Shown: positions 24,783 through 33,873 of the stretch, piece by piece | Position numbering within the stretch: the stretch's first letter is position 1 | Layout of the letters: each line of letters opens with the position of its first letter | Source: Lachnospiraceae bacterium | GTDB lineage: Bacteria > Bacillota > Clostridia > Lachnospirales > Lachnospiraceae | Assembly (NCBI GenBank): GCA_030524665.1 | Contig: JAUNGL010000021.1 | Coordinates: 1-33,873 of the forward strand | Length of the DNA stretch: 33,873 nucleotides | Direction: 5' to 3' | Notes under the pieces: model-generated | Seen by the model: the letters and a program-made list of their open reading frames with translations, nothing else | The model's database searches: none | What the model was told of the DNA's origin: nothing | Position numbers and translations under genes: made by a program

Positions 24783-24902
24783 AATGTCTCCCTGTCTTTT
24801 TTTTATCTATATGAAAAACGGAACACAGATATTCCTCAAAGAATATGATAGGTTGTGAGATGATGCATTATGTATGCCTGCATTCAGAAGGGAAGGAATA
24901 AA

Positions 24903-25067
24903 ATGAAAACACATACGGTGATTGACGGAAACGCTTTTTATGAAATAGATGATGAATGCTATGCGAAGCTGATAAAAGAAAAGGAACAGGAACGTGTATT
25001 GCCACAGAAAAATGCGGCGGTATGGCAAGAACGCAATGATAGGAAGCCAAAGAAAAATGGCAGATAA
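24903..25067 (+). CDS. 54-residue hypothetical protein
   Basis: A short protein beginning MKTHTVIDGNAFYEIDDEC, with a charged Lys/Glu-rich second half. The start at 24903 is supported by GGGAAGGAATAAA directly upstream. An in-frame ATG at 24870 lacks such a signal. It is divergent from the gene at 24450 and has a terminator-like inverted repeat after it. The DGNAFYEIDDECY opening looks like a compact fold, but the function is unknown. Confidence 0.6.
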   Translation: MKTHTVIDGNAFYEIDDECYAKLIKEKEQERVLPQKNAAVWQERNDRKPKKNGR

Positions 25068-25081
25068 ATAATATATGGAAT

Positions 25082-25167
25082 GGCTGCAGCAGAAAACAGA
25101 AAATCTTCGGCAGATACGGGTACTACAGTGTAAGTCTGGGAAAACTGTAATTTGCCTGCAGCCTTTT
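25082..25167 (+). terminator. Structured 3' region after the 54-residue gene
   Basis: GGCTGCAG (25082-25089) pairs with CTGCAGCC (25156-25163), followed by TTTT. Inside, ACAGT can pair with ACTGT. The loop is long for a simple terminator, so the region may be a folded RNA of about 85 bases. Confidence 0.45.
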
Positions 25168-25185
25168 GATTCTGTATTGCGGGAC

Positions 25186-25214
25186 AAGAAAAAGGCGGGG
25201 TCATAGGCCCCGCC
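25186..25214 (-). terminator. Terminator of the Cys/Gly/Asn-rich mini-protein gene
   Basis: Read on the minus strand, GGCGGGG pairs with CCCCGCC (plus-strand 25194-25200 and 25208-25214) around a 7-base loop, and is followed by TTTTTCTT. This is a textbook intrinsic terminator 14 bases after the gene. Confidence 0.85.
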
Positions 25215-25227
25215 TGGATGTGTCAGA

Positions 25228-25470
25228 TTAGCATCCGCAGTTGTTGTTGCCACAGTTGCCAAGGAAGTTGCCGCCAAAGCCGCATCCGCCGCCGCAGAAG
25301 AGAAGCAGGATGATAATCCAGCAGCAGCTGTCACCGCCAAAACCGCATCCGTTATTGTTGCCGCATCCGCAGTTATTGCCGCAGAGACTCAGAAGGATAA
25401 TCAGCCAGATCCAGTTGCTGCATCCGCAGTTGTTGTCACATCCACAGTTTGTTGCTGCTAAATCACTCAT
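25228..25470 (-). CDS. Cys/Gly/Asn-rich mini-protein with two hydrophobic blocks
   Basis: 80 residues, strikingly biased. Cys, Gly and Asn blocks (CGCDNNCGCS, CGNNCGCGNNNGCGFGG, NCGNNNCGC) alternate with two hydrophobic blocks (WIWLIILLSL and CCWIIILLLFC), and the chain is nearly free of charge. The coding status is supported by GGAGGAAAACAAA before the ATG, a dedicated terminator after the stop and single-gene spacing. No enzyme fold is likely. Small Gly/Cys-rich proteins with hydrophobic blocks occur among Firmicute sporulation and coat proteins, and Cys clusters could bind metal or cross-link. Both ideas are inference. The DNA repeats (CCGCATCCGCAG-like units) that encode it could also expand or contract. 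Confidence 0.72.
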   Translation of the reverse strand: MSDLAATNCGCDNNCGCSNWIWLIILLSLCGNNCGCGNNNGCGFGGDSCCWIIILLLFCGGGCGFGGNFLGNCGNNNCGC

Positions 25471-25561
25471 TTTGTTTTCCTCCAGGAATAACTTTTACAC
25501 TGTATAGTATGCGTACCTGAGAGAAGTGTTCCGGTTTTTCGAAAAATTAGTAAAGCTCATT

Positions 25562-27265
25562 TCAGGGTCGGAGCATGGATTCAAAAATCCGGAAAACATT
25601 CATAGTGCCATATCCCCATTCCCTGTTAGGATAATACAGGGCAGGATTCCGTACGGTTCCGTAGAGAAAGAGGGTTTTGATTTCCTGTGAGTTAAATACT
25701 CTGGGCAGGTCGCGCTTCAGCCCCCATTCGACCAGCAGGCAGACTGCTCCGGCAGTGAGTGCGGAGGCTGCACTCGAACCGGTGAAAGGACGCAGGCCGG
25801 TCTGGGGAGCCGCGGCAGCGGAGACAGGAGCGGTCACATCGACGCCGGGGGCGGCAAAATCCGGTTTGATAATCCCGTTTCTGGTGTAGCCTCTGCTGGA
25901 ATGGATAAACAGGGTACCATTGTATGCATTGTATGTGCTGACTGTAATGATACTGTCAGCGCAGGAGGGAATTACAAGTGTGGTATCGGGTGAAGGCTGG
26001 TAGAAACGGATATCGGGATCTACCAGGCCTGTAATGGGCAGCCAGAGATGGAAACTTCCATTAATAAACAGGCGGTTTACGATCTGGATGCGCCAGAGTC
26101 CGGGAGAAGGTGTGGAAAAACGGATGATGGCAAGTTGGGAACCGGAGACCAGTTCCACCAGCTCATAGTCCAGAGAGATTCTGGTGTTTTCCAGCAGGAA
26201 CGTAAACTGCTGGCTGGTCCGGGGGCGCGGCTGTACAGGCTCTACAGTTTCACCGGAGGGGGAAGTAAAGCCGATTCCGTAAAGTTCGGGTGCACTTGCC
26301 CAGAATTCAATGGTAAATCCGTTTGTCTCTGTATCAATCAGCAGTTCAACGGTAGTGGACTCGCCTTCTGCAGTAATTTTCCCATAATAATGATGCCCCA
26401 TTCCGGCTTCGTTCCCGGCCGCTGCGACGACATAGATACCGGATAATGACTGGGCTGCAGTCAGAACATCTTCCAGAGGAGTTTTCCCTGTATGTCCCCC
26501 CTGGTTGGTTCCGAGAGCAATGCAGATCACAAGCGGGCGCTGCAGTTGACGGGCAGTCTGTATGAGATAGCGCACACCGAGCATCAGGTCAGACTCCTGA
26601 TAGGCATCTGCGTCAGGGGGAATAATGAAATAATCACGCAGATATTGTTTGGCAGGTTTCAGGCGGACGAAGAGAATCTGACTTTCCGGAGCGGCTCCGT
26701 AAAAATCAGATTCTTCCTGCGGAGTGCCGCATGCAATCCCGGCAACGGCCGTTCCGTGTCCGTTTTCATCGCGTTCCGGAACGATCTCGAGAGGGTTTGC
26801 ACTGAATAATGCTTCGTTGATCTGTTCTTCTGTGTATTCACTTCCATACAAAAGACCCTGTGGAGGCGTTCCGGTCTGGTCAGTCTGGTCCCAGATGCCG
26901 AGAATACGTGTGGTGCCATCTGCATTGCGGAATGCAGGATGGGTATAATCGATTCCGGAGTCAAGGAAGCCCAGGAGGATCCCTCTGCCTTTCAGGTCCA
27001 GAATGGGCTGGGCCTGGGTAGAGAGGATGCCGGACTCTTCGAGACTAACTGTACTCAGGTATGTAAACAGCTTGGGAATCAGCGCATATCCGGCGGTACT
27101 GACAGTCGTACGCCCCTCGCTGAACGGGATGTGTAAAATTGCATACTGTGAGTCCACGATCTGCGGAGAATAGCGGCTGAGGCGGGAAAGAAGTTCGCTC
27201 TCCGATTCGGGGTATGCATAGATTAAATCAGAATATTCGTTGGAAATTGCGGGAGAATCTGCCAT
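25562..27265 (-). CDS. S8 family subtilisin-like protease (CspB-like)
   Basis: 567 residues. The catalytic triad is intact: D102 (FLDSGIDYTHP), H170 (ENGHGTAVAG) and S498 (TGSSAASALTAG), with the oxyanion Asn in VAAAGNEAG. Before the protease domain is a ~90-residue prodomain-like segment. A ~130-residue beta-rich insert between the Asn and Ser regions resembles that of the clostridial Csp group, whose members process the germination cortex hydrolase. No signal peptide is seen, also like Csp proteins, so it may act in the cytoplasm or be packed into spores. The start at 27265 is chosen because CAGGAGCAAT lies just upstream. The longer frame from 27337 has no such site and reaches the edge of the 164-bp element. 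Confidence 0.88.
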   Translation of the reverse strand: MADSPAISNEYSDLIYAYPESESELLSRLSRYSPQIVDSQYAILHIPFSEGRTTVSTAGYALIPKLFTYLSTVSLEESGILSTQAQPILDLKGRGILLGFLDSGIDYTHPAFRNADGTTRILGIWDQTDQTGTPPQGLLYGSEYTEEQINEALFSANPLEIVPERDENGHGTAVAGIACGTPQEESDFYGAAPESQILFVRLKPAKQYLRDYFIIPPDADAYQESDLMLGVRYLIQTARQLQRPLVICIALGTNQGGHTGKTPLEDVLTAAQSLSGIYVVAAAGNEAGMGHHYYGKITAEGESTTVELLIDTETNGFTIEFWASAPELYGIGFTSPSGETVEPVQPRPRTSQQFTFLLENTRISLDYELVELVSGSQLAIIRFSTPSPGLWRIQIVNRLFINGSFHLWLPITGLVDPDIRFYQPSPDTTLVIPSCADSIITVSTYNAYNGTLFIHSSRGYTRNGIIKPDFAAPGVDVTAPVSAAAAPQTGLRPFTGSSAASALTAGAVCLLVEWGLKRDLPRVFNSQEIKTLFLYGTVRNPALYYPNREWGYGTMNVFRIFESMLRP

Positions 27266-27338
27266 ATTGCTCCTGAAGGATTTGCTTTGTTGGGTTATCC
27301 TATGAAAGAGCAGGGGAAAGTATTCGATAAATAACATC

Positions 27339-27502
27339 GTTACTGGTCAGACGTCTGCCGAAATGGCAGCCGTCTGACCAGTAACAACGCTTCGCGATGC
27401 ACAGAAATCGCATTTCATGCGATTTCGCGCCTCAAAACTCGGGATTCAGGTGCGAAACCGCACCTGAACACCTCGCGGGACAGCTCCTCCGTGAACAGTA
27501 AC
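27339..27502 (+). repeat. 164-bp multi-hairpin intergenic element, copy 1
   Basis: It matches 33577-33740 in inverse orientation with the same length, about ten mismatches and no gaps. Three hairpins are present. GTTACTGGTCAGACG (27339-27353) pairs perfectly with 27371-27385. GAAATCGCAT (27404-27413) pairs with 27417-27426. TTCAGGTGCG (27445-27454) pairs with 27459-27468. The element starts GTTACTG and ends CAGTAAC. No transposase is encoded. Confidence 0.88.
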
Positions 27503-27581
27503 ATAACATCACCAAATGTTTTGGAATATCTGCTGTGATATCTTGAATGCCTGCCGGATTCGTGATACAATGATCCGACAA

Positions 27582-27660
27582 TCAAATACTCCGCTGCAAG
27601 CAACGGGGTATTTGACCCTCGCGGCAGTTGCCAAATATCCGCACAAGTGCGGCTACTTGG
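27582..27660. repeat. Two further hairpins upstream of the MATE gene
   Basis: TCAAATACTCCG (27582-27593) pairs with CGGGGTATTTGA (27604-27615) using one G-T pair, and CCGCAC (27639-27644) pairs with GTGCGG (27647-27652), with CCAA/TTGG outside. The 472-base gap 27339-27810 is made of these and the 164-bp element. The remainder shows nothing recognisable apart from a ribosome-binding site. Confidence 0.6.
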
Positions 27661-27810
27661 CTCGTTGCTCGCGGGAATAAAGGAACCAATTATATGACAG
27701 CCGTGTTTTTTGCAAAGAGGCAAAGACGGGCTGTATCGCCAAACAGGAGGGGAAAGAGCTTCGGTCATTTTCCGTTCTGTTTTTACGCTGTACAAAGGGG
27801 GAATGTGTGA

Positions 27811-29172
27811 ATGAAACGAACGGTCGGTGCGGGAAATCAGATTACGGAAGGAACCATCTGGAAGCAATTGCTTTTTTTCTTCTTTCCGATTCTGCTGGGA
27901 ACGTTTTTTCAGCAGCTTTATAATACGATTGATATGGTTGTTGTAGGACGCTTTGTAGGGAAAGAAGCACTGGCGAGTGTCGGGGGATCTTCGGGACAGA
28001 TTGTGAATCTCGTTGTTGGATTTTTTACCGGACTTTCAGCGGGCGCCGGGGTTATCATTTCCCAGTTTTACGGAGCCAGGAATGCAGATGGTGTCAATGC
28101 CGGGATTCATACGGCCTATGCGTTCTCGATTGCGGGGAGTGTTATTTTTATGATCTTCGGGCTGTTTTTTGCTCCCGGGATTCTGAAGTTCATGAATACA
28201 CCTGAAGAACTGCTGGCATCTTCGTCCATATATCTGCGGATTTATTTCGGCGGTATTCTGTTTATGTTTATTTACAATATTGGATCTGGAATTCTCCGAG
28301 CGCTCGGTAATTCAAAGCTTCCGCTTTACTATCTGATCATCTGCTGTCTGGTAAATATTGTGTTGGATCTGGTGATGGTATTGTTGCTGGATCTGGGGGT
28401 CGCCGGGGTGGCAATTGCAACGGTAATTGCACAGGGAGTCAGTGCGGGTCTGGTAACGAGAGCACTGATGAAATCAGAGGATATCTATCGGCTGGAACTC
28501 AGAAAAATCAGATTTCATGGAAATGTCCTGAAATCGCAGCTTTATCTGGGAGTACCGGGAGGACTGCAGTCGGTGATGTACAGCCTGTCTAATATCATTA
28601 TACAGTCGGCCGTGAATGTCTATGGAACGGATACGGCCGCGGCATGGGCAACTCAAGGCAAAATCGATGCGATTTTCTGGATGATCAGCGGTGCGTTCGG
28701 TGTGTCTATTACGACATTTGTGGGACAGAATTACGGTGCCGGCAAATTTGACCGTATTGAAAAAGGAGTACGTACTTGTCTGGGGATGGACCAGACAGCC
28801 TCTGTACTTTTAAGTCTTTTACTGTTTACATTCCGCAGGCAATTGTTCGGAATCTTTACGAATGACGAAGAGGTTATCCGGATTGGTACGGGGATCATGC
28901 AGATGATAGCACCGTATTATGTTGTGTTCAGCTTCGTAGAAATACTGTCCAGTACGCTTCGGGCTGTCAGTGATGTGATTTTTCCAATGCTCTTAACGAT
29001 GTTCGGGGTGTGCCTGCTCAGGGTTTTGTGGATTTTCCTTGTCGTTCCGCTGCACCCGTCGCTAAATACGATTGTGATTAATTATCCGGTGACATGGACT
29101 GTGACGGCTGTTTTATTTATACTGTATTATCTGTACAGAAAACGCCTGCTGTGGGAAAAACACAGGAACTGA
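27811..29172 (+). CDS. MATE-family efflux transporter
   Basis: 453 residues with about twelve hydrophobic segments. MATE transporters export drugs or metabolites in exchange for sodium ions or protons. WKQLLFFFFPILLGTFFQQLYNTIDMVVVG (shown in part) with GRFVGKEALASVGGS is the family N-terminal signature. The second half repeats the pattern (VPGGLQSVMYSLSNIII, ATQGKIDAIFWMISGAFG, TFVGQNYGAGKFDR). AAGGGGGAATGTGTGA precedes the ATG. The substrate is not predictable. It is followed by a subtilase gene in the same direction after 89 bases. Confidence 0.92.
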   Translation: MKRTVGAGNQITEGTIWKQLLFFFFPILLGTFFQQLYNTIDMVVVGRFVGKEALASVGGSSGQIVNLVVGFFTGLSAGAGVIISQFYGARNADGVNAGIHTAYAFSIAGSVIFMIFGLFFAPGILKFMNTPEELLASSSIYLRIYFGGILFMFIYNIGSGILRALGNSKLPLYYLIICCLVNIVLDLVMVLLLDLGVAGVAIATVIAQGVSAGLVTRALMKSEDIYRLELRKIRFHGNVLKSQLYLGVPGGLQSVMYSLSNIIIQSAVNVYGTDTAAAWATQGKIDAIFWMISGAFGVSITTFVGQNYGAGKFDRIEKGVRTCLGMDQTASVLLSLLLFTFRRQLFGIFTNDEEVIRIGTGIMQMIAPYYVVFSFVEILSSTLRAVSDVIFPMLLTMFGVCLLRVLWIFLVVPLHPSLNTIVINYPVTWTVTAVLFILYYLYRKRLLWEKHRN

Positions 29173-29261
29173 AGTGGTCTGGTACAAGTCGCTTTTTTGA
29201 GAATGGTTCATACTATGAGAAGAAAACCACTTCTCATATTCTGGTAATGGGGGAATATGCT

Positions 29262-30161
29262 ATGGATCGTGTCAGAAAAGTATTGTATGCAGAAGAAGCG
29301 CATGCAGCGGGAATCAAAGGAGCCGGAATTACAGCGGTAGTCCTGGATACCGGAATCTGCCTGCACCCGGATTACAGAGAAAGAATTCTCTGTTTCCGTG
29401 ATTTTGTGAACGGGAAAAAGCAATGTTATGATGATGGATTGCATGGTTCCCACGTATCAGGGATACTGGGAGGCGACGGAAGCTGTCTGCAGGGAAAATA
29501 TTGTGGGATAGCACCGGAATGCCAACTGATCCATTTGAAAGTATTGGATCGTTTTGGACAGGGACGGGTGGAGGATTTGCTGGCAGCAATCAATTGGGTG
29601 ATCGAGAATCAGGAAAAGTATCAGATCCGCATCATGAATATTTCGGCCGGGGCAACGAGGGAGGATGACGAAGCACTGAAACTGATTCATGCCGTAGAAC
29701 GTGCCTGGGATGCCGGGGTGGTGGTAGTAGTAGCAGCCGGGAATATGGGACCAGAGCCAATGACGATTACCATACCGGGGAACAGCAGGAAAGTGATTAC
29801 GGTGGGGGCATCCGATGAGTTTCGGGTCCGTCCGCTCAAGGGAAATGCAAGCTATTCTGGAAGGGGACCAACGCGGGAATGCGTCTGCAAGCCGGAGCTT
29901 ACGGCACCGGGAACCAACATTGTGTCGTGCTCCGCTGCATGGCAGAGGGGAAAATATTATCAGAAAAAAAGCGGAACTTCTATGGCAGCGCCTGCTGTCT
30001 CGGGTTGTGTGGCATTGCTGCTGTCCAGTGAGCCTGAGCTGACAAATGTAGAAGTAAAAATGCGCCTGAAAGAGGCTGCTGCGGACATTGGACTGCCGTT
30101 TAACAGGCAGGGATGGGGGATCCCGGATCTGAGAAAGCTGCTTGGGCTTCCGGCAGGATGA
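29262..30161 (+). CDS. S8 family subtilisin-like protease (short form)
   Basis: 299 residues, essentially a bare subtilisin catalytic domain. The triad is D29 (VVLDTGICLHPDY), H61 (LHGSHVSGILGG) and S240 (SGTSMAAPAVSG), with the oxyanion Asn in VVAAGNMGP. There is no signal peptide and almost no propeptide, as in intracellular subtilisins. The start at 29262 is chosen because GGGGGA lies 8 bases upstream and the family match begins there. A longer frame from 29094 would overlap the MATE gene by 79 bases and has no ribosome-binding site. It is distinct in size and sequence from the subtilase at 25562-27265. Confidence 0.9.
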   Translation: MDRVRKVLYAEEAHAAGIKGAGITAVVLDTGICLHPDYRERILCFRDFVNGKKQCYDDGLHGSHVSGILGGDGSCLQGKYCGIAPECQLIHLKVLDRFGQGRVEDLLAAINWVIENQEKYQIRIMNISAGATREDDEALKLIHAVERAWDAGVVVVVAAGNMGPEPMTITIPGNSRKVITVGASDEFRVRPLKGNASYSGRGPTRECVCKPELTAPGTNIVSCSAAWQRGKYYQKKSGTSMAAPAVSGCVALLLSSEPELTNVEVKMRLKEAAADIGLPFNRQGWGIPDLRKLLGLPAG

Positions 30162-30341
30162 AAGAGTGAGCTGATATTTGTACGATGTAATATTCCATTG
30201 CCTGTTTCCATGGCCGTTGTCAGGTGAAGATTTATTTTGACGTTTCTGAACTTGTGTATACGGAAAAGTTATAGTAGAATAAAAACATGGAAGAGAGCAG
30301 GCCATACGCGGAGCGCGTGACTGCAAGAGAAAGCCGGATAA

Positions 30342-31862
<1,521 letters not shown>

Positions 31863-31902
31863 GCGGCACGAGAAATAGTTCGGAAGGATTTTTAGAAAAG
31901 TT

Positions 31903-31931
31903 TTGACGAATATGCTTTCAGATGGTAAAAT
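31903..31931 (+). promoter_or_regulatory. icd promoter
   Basis: TTGACG at 31903-31908, a 17-base spacer and TAAAAT at 31926-31931, about 76 bases before the icd ATG. Part of the sequence around it (CTTTCAGATGGTAAAATCTGAAAG) is a palindrome over the -10 box, a possible operator. Confidence 0.65.
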
Positions 31932-32007
31932 CTGAAAGTGGCAGCCGGGATGAGATGACCTTCCGGGAAACGCATTCCAAGGTAGAAACTTGCAGGAGGA
32001 GAACATT

Positions 32008-33216
32008 ATGGAAAAAATTAAGATGATGACACCGATTGTGGAGATGGATGGGGACGAAATGACCCGCATTCTCTGGAAGATGATCAAGGATGAACTGATT
32101 TATCCTTATGTGGAACTGAAGAGCGAGTATTACGATCTGGGACTTGAAAACAGAAATGCGACAAATGATCAGGTAACAGTTGACAGTGCAAATGCGAACA
32201 AGAAGTATGGCGTTGCTGTAAAATGTGCCACGATTACTCCGAATGCAGCACGCATGAAGGAATATAATCTGAAAGAAATGTGGAAGAGCCCGAATGGTAC
32301 GATTCGTGCGATTCTCGATGGCACTGTATTTCGTGCACCGATCACGGTAAAGGGAATTGAACCGTATGTCAGAAGCTGGAAGAAGCCGATCACGATTGCC
32401 AGACATGCTTATGGAGATGTTTATAAGAATTCTGAGATGATCGTTCCGGGACCGGGAAAAGCAGAGCTGGTTTACACCGGGGCAGACGGAACAGAACTGA
32501 GGGAGACCATTTTTGAATTTAAGGGACCGGGAGTTCTTCAGGGAATGCACAATCTGAACCAGTCTATCAGCAGCTTTGCAAGGAGCTGTTTCAACTATGC
32601 GCTTGATACGAAACAGGATCTCTGGTTTGCTACCAAGGATACGATTTCCAAGAAGTATGATCATACATTTAAAGATATCTTCCAGGAAATTTTCGATGCG
32701 GACTATAAAGCAAGATTCGATGCGGAAGGGATTACCTATTTTTATACATTGATTGACGATGCTGTTGCAAGAGTGATGAAATCCGATGGTGGATTTATCT
32801 GGGCCTGCAAGAATTACGATGGCGATGTCATGAGTGATATGGTATCGTCTGCGTTTGGTTCACTGGCTATGATGACTTCCGTGCTTGTTTCACCGGATGG
32901 GAATTACGAATATGAGGCGGCGCACGGGACTGTGCAGCGCCATTATTATAAGTACCTGAAAGGGGAAGAGACCTCTACGAATTCCGTGGCAACGATCTTC
33001 GCATGGACAGGCGCCCTCAGAAAAAGGGGCGAGCTGGATGGAATCGCAGAGCTTCAGCAGTTTGCAGACCGTATGGAAAAAGCGGTAATTACCACAATTG
33101 AGTCAGGAAAGATGACAAAGGATCTTGCCCTGATCACATCTCTGGAACAGGTTGAGGTATTGAACAGTGGGGAATTTATCAAAGCAGTGCGTGCTACATA
33201 TGAAAGCCTCCTGTAA
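32008..33216 (+). CDS. icd: NADP-dependent isocitrate dehydrogenase
   Basis: 402 residues, converting isocitrate to 2-oxoglutarate and giving NADPH and glutamate precursors. It is of the homodimeric type II form shared with eukaryotic IDH1: [18 protein letters not shown] at the start, [56 protein letters not shown] (shown in part), and [14 protein letters not shown] and [16 protein letters not shown] near the C-terminus. The start at 32008 is chosen because GGAGGAGAACATT lies just upstream. A TTG at 31990 would add 6 residues that overlap the ribosome-binding site. It has its own promoter. Confidence 0.95.
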   Translation: MEKIKMMTPIVEMDGDEMTRILWKMIKDELIYPYVELKSEYYDLGLENRNATNDQVTVDSANANKKYGVAVKCATITPNAARMKEYNLKEMWKSPNGTIRAILDGTVFRAPITVKGIEPYVRSWKKPITIARHAYGDVYKNSEMIVPGPGKAELVYTGADGTELRETIFEFKGPGVLQGMHNLNQSISSFARSCFNYALDTKQDLWFATKDTISKKYDHTFKDIFQEIFDADYKARFDAEGITYFYTLIDDAVARVMKSDGGFIWACKNYDGDVMSDMVSSAFGSLAMMTSVLVSPDGNYEYEAAHGTVQRHYYKYLKGEETSTNSVATIFAWTGALRKRGELDGIAELQQFADRMEKAVITTIESGKMTKDLALITSLEQVEVLNSGEFIKAVRATYESLL

Positions 33217-33264
33217 TACAACAAAAATTACCAGCAAAAATTTTCGGGATTTCTGAAAATTTGA

Positions 33265-33293
33265 TTGCGTAATTGCATATACTGGGTTATAAT
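33265..33293 (+). promoter_or_regulatory. 6S RNA promoter
   Basis: TTGCGT at 33265-33270, a 17-base spacer and a perfect TATAAT at 33288-33293. Transcription should start near 33300, just ahead of the predicted 6S closing stem. Confidence 0.7.
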
Positions 33294-33305
33294 TATATTA
33301 ACTTC

Positions 33306-33480
33306 ATTCCTGGGGTGTGCGACACTCCCGCAATTTTGAACCTACATTACCTTTATGGGAATCCTAATATCGCACAGCCGATGTCAGGCCTCCGTTTGCA
33401 GTGGAAGGCAGAAGCTGTGGCTGCGGATGCCCACCTAGCTCTGCTAGGACTCAGAATACGGGAAACGGCACTCTGGGAAT
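33306..33480 (+). ncRNA. ssrS: 6S RNA candidate
   Basis: 6S RNA binds housekeeping RNA polymerase by mimicking an open promoter. The ~175-base region has the look of Clostridia 6S RNAs: an ATTCCTGGGGTG 5' end that pairs with CACTCTGGGAAT at the 3' end, the internal words TTTTGAACCTACA, GGGAATCCTA, GCTGTGGCTGCGGATGCCCA and CCTAGCTCTGCTAGGACT, the last of which forms a hairpin. The size fits, and it has its own promoter and terminator and no credible protein. The assignment is from memory of family sequences rather than a covariance search. Confidence 0.75.
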
Positions 33481-33510
33481 ATTATAAGAAACCATAGAAT
33501 GTGAAACGAG

Positions 33511-33539
33511 AAGTCTGGAATATATTGGGACTTTTTTTT
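33511..33539 (+). terminator. Terminator after the 6S RNA
   Basis: AAGTCT (33511-33516) pairs with GGACTT (33528-33533), continuing into eight T residues. The stem is short, but the T tract is strong. Confidence 0.65.
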
Positions 33540-33576
33540 GTTATTAACAGCTACCATGTGAATGGTAACAACTGGC

Positions 33577-33740
33577 GTTACTGTTCACTGGGTAGCTGTC
33601 CCGCGAGGTGTTCAGGTGCGGTTTCGCACCTGAATCCCGAGTTTTGCGGCGCGAAATCGCATGAAATGCGATTTCTGTGCATCGCGAAGCGCCGTTGCTG
33701 GTCAGACGGCTGCCATTTTGGCAGACGTGTGAACAGTAAC
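33577..33740 (-). repeat. 164-bp multi-hairpin intergenic element, copy 2
   Basis: The inverse-orientation partner of 27339-27502. Read on the minus strand it begins GTTACTGTTCAC and ends GTGAACAGTAAC, a perfect 12-base terminal inverted repeat. The two inner hairpins are identical to those of copy 1. Just upstream, TACCAT/ATGGTA near 33552-33567 forms another small hairpin ending in GGTAAC. Confidence 0.88.
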
Positions 33741-33779
33741 CAACTGGCATGAAAAAAGTAAAAAATATGAAAAAAGTGC

Positions 33780-33808
33780 TTGACTTATTTTGAACACGGT
33801 GGTAATAT
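33780..33808 (+). promoter_or_regulatory. Strong promoter at the window end
   Basis: TTGACT at 33780-33785, a 17-base spacer and TAATAT at 33803-33808. The transcript would start with GC-rich DNA (CTGCTGAGGTACGGCGGC) and then an A-rich tract to the window edge, a look I associate with leaders of rRNA operons in Lachnospiraceae. What it drives lies outside the window. Confidence 0.6.
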
Positions 33809-33873
33809 ATATCTCGCTGCTGAGGTACGGCGGCAAAACAAAAAAGAAATTCAAAAAAATAAAAAAAGTTGTT

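Noticed and set aside
27339-27502. CRISPR array or insertion sequence at the hairpin element
   Set aside because: There are no regularly spaced repeats and spacers and no transposase; each hairpin occurs once per element.
27415-27867. 150-codon leftward frame before the MATE gene
   Set aside because: It runs through the 164-bp element and other hairpins and overlaps the MATE start; it has no protein-like features or start signal.
33273-33497. 74-codon open frame after icd
   Set aside because: It lies over the 6S RNA candidate, has no ribosome-binding site, and its sequence is explained by RNA base pairing.

Overview
The window looks like a chromosomal piece of a Firmicute of class Clostridia, most likely a Lachnospiraceae gut anaerobe. 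The grounds are Gram-positive style ribosome-binding sites, many TTGNNN-17-TANNNT promoters, the Bacillus/Clostridia-type gene order rqcH / yicC-remA-gmk-rpoZ, a Firmicute-type 6S RNA candidate, a PadR plus HAAS/DUF4097 pair and CspB-like subtilases. No rRNA or tRNA gene, CRISPR array, transposase or phage gene was seen. The genus assignment is inference.

Layout. (1) 1-7.2 kb is an accessory island. It holds two intact AAA-ATPase-like/PD-(D/E)XK proteins of different sequence, an unrecognised tail-anchored protein, a GNAT acetyltransferase, a P-loop kinase overlapping an ASCH-domain gene, and at least four degraded pieces of ASCH and ATPase/nuclease genes. Two of the pieces form a direct repeat of about 190 bp in which each locus keeps the gene that the other has lost. 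(2) 7.3-16.4 kb carries a membrane-anchored polysaccharide deacetylase behind a terminator-like leader, FtsH, a PadR/HAAS-DUF4097 envelope-stress type operon, a possible small RNA, and two metallopeptidases (M42 and M20). (3) 16.5-23.8 kb is core information processing: rqcH reads leftward, and divergently yicC-remA-gmk-rpoZ-DUF308-rimO-pgsA-cinA_C reads as one long run from a near-consensus promoter. (4) 23.8-30.2 kb holds small Lachnospiraceae-type orphans (an Asn/Gln-rich protein and its partner, a 54-residue protein and a Cys/Gly/Asn-rich mini-protein) and two intact subtilases on either side of a MATE exporter. (5) 30.3-33.9 kb holds glycerol kinase, NADP-type isocitrate dehydrogenase and a 6S RNA with its own promoter and terminator. 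The window ends in a strong promoter that probably serves a stable-RNA operon.

Two copies of a 164-bp multi-hairpin element lie at 27.3 kb and 33.6 kb in opposite orientation. They are about 94 percent identical without gaps. Shorter palindromes with related GTTAC/GTAAC ends sit in two other intergenic gaps, which suggests a small dispersed repeat family.

The best candidates for something undescribed are the 2.4-5.1 kb gene group (tail-anchored protein, GNAT, kinase, ASCH) within the ATPase/nuclease debris field, the 164-bp element with two alternative foldings, and the Cys/Gly/Asn mini-protein. Functions for these are hypotheses only.
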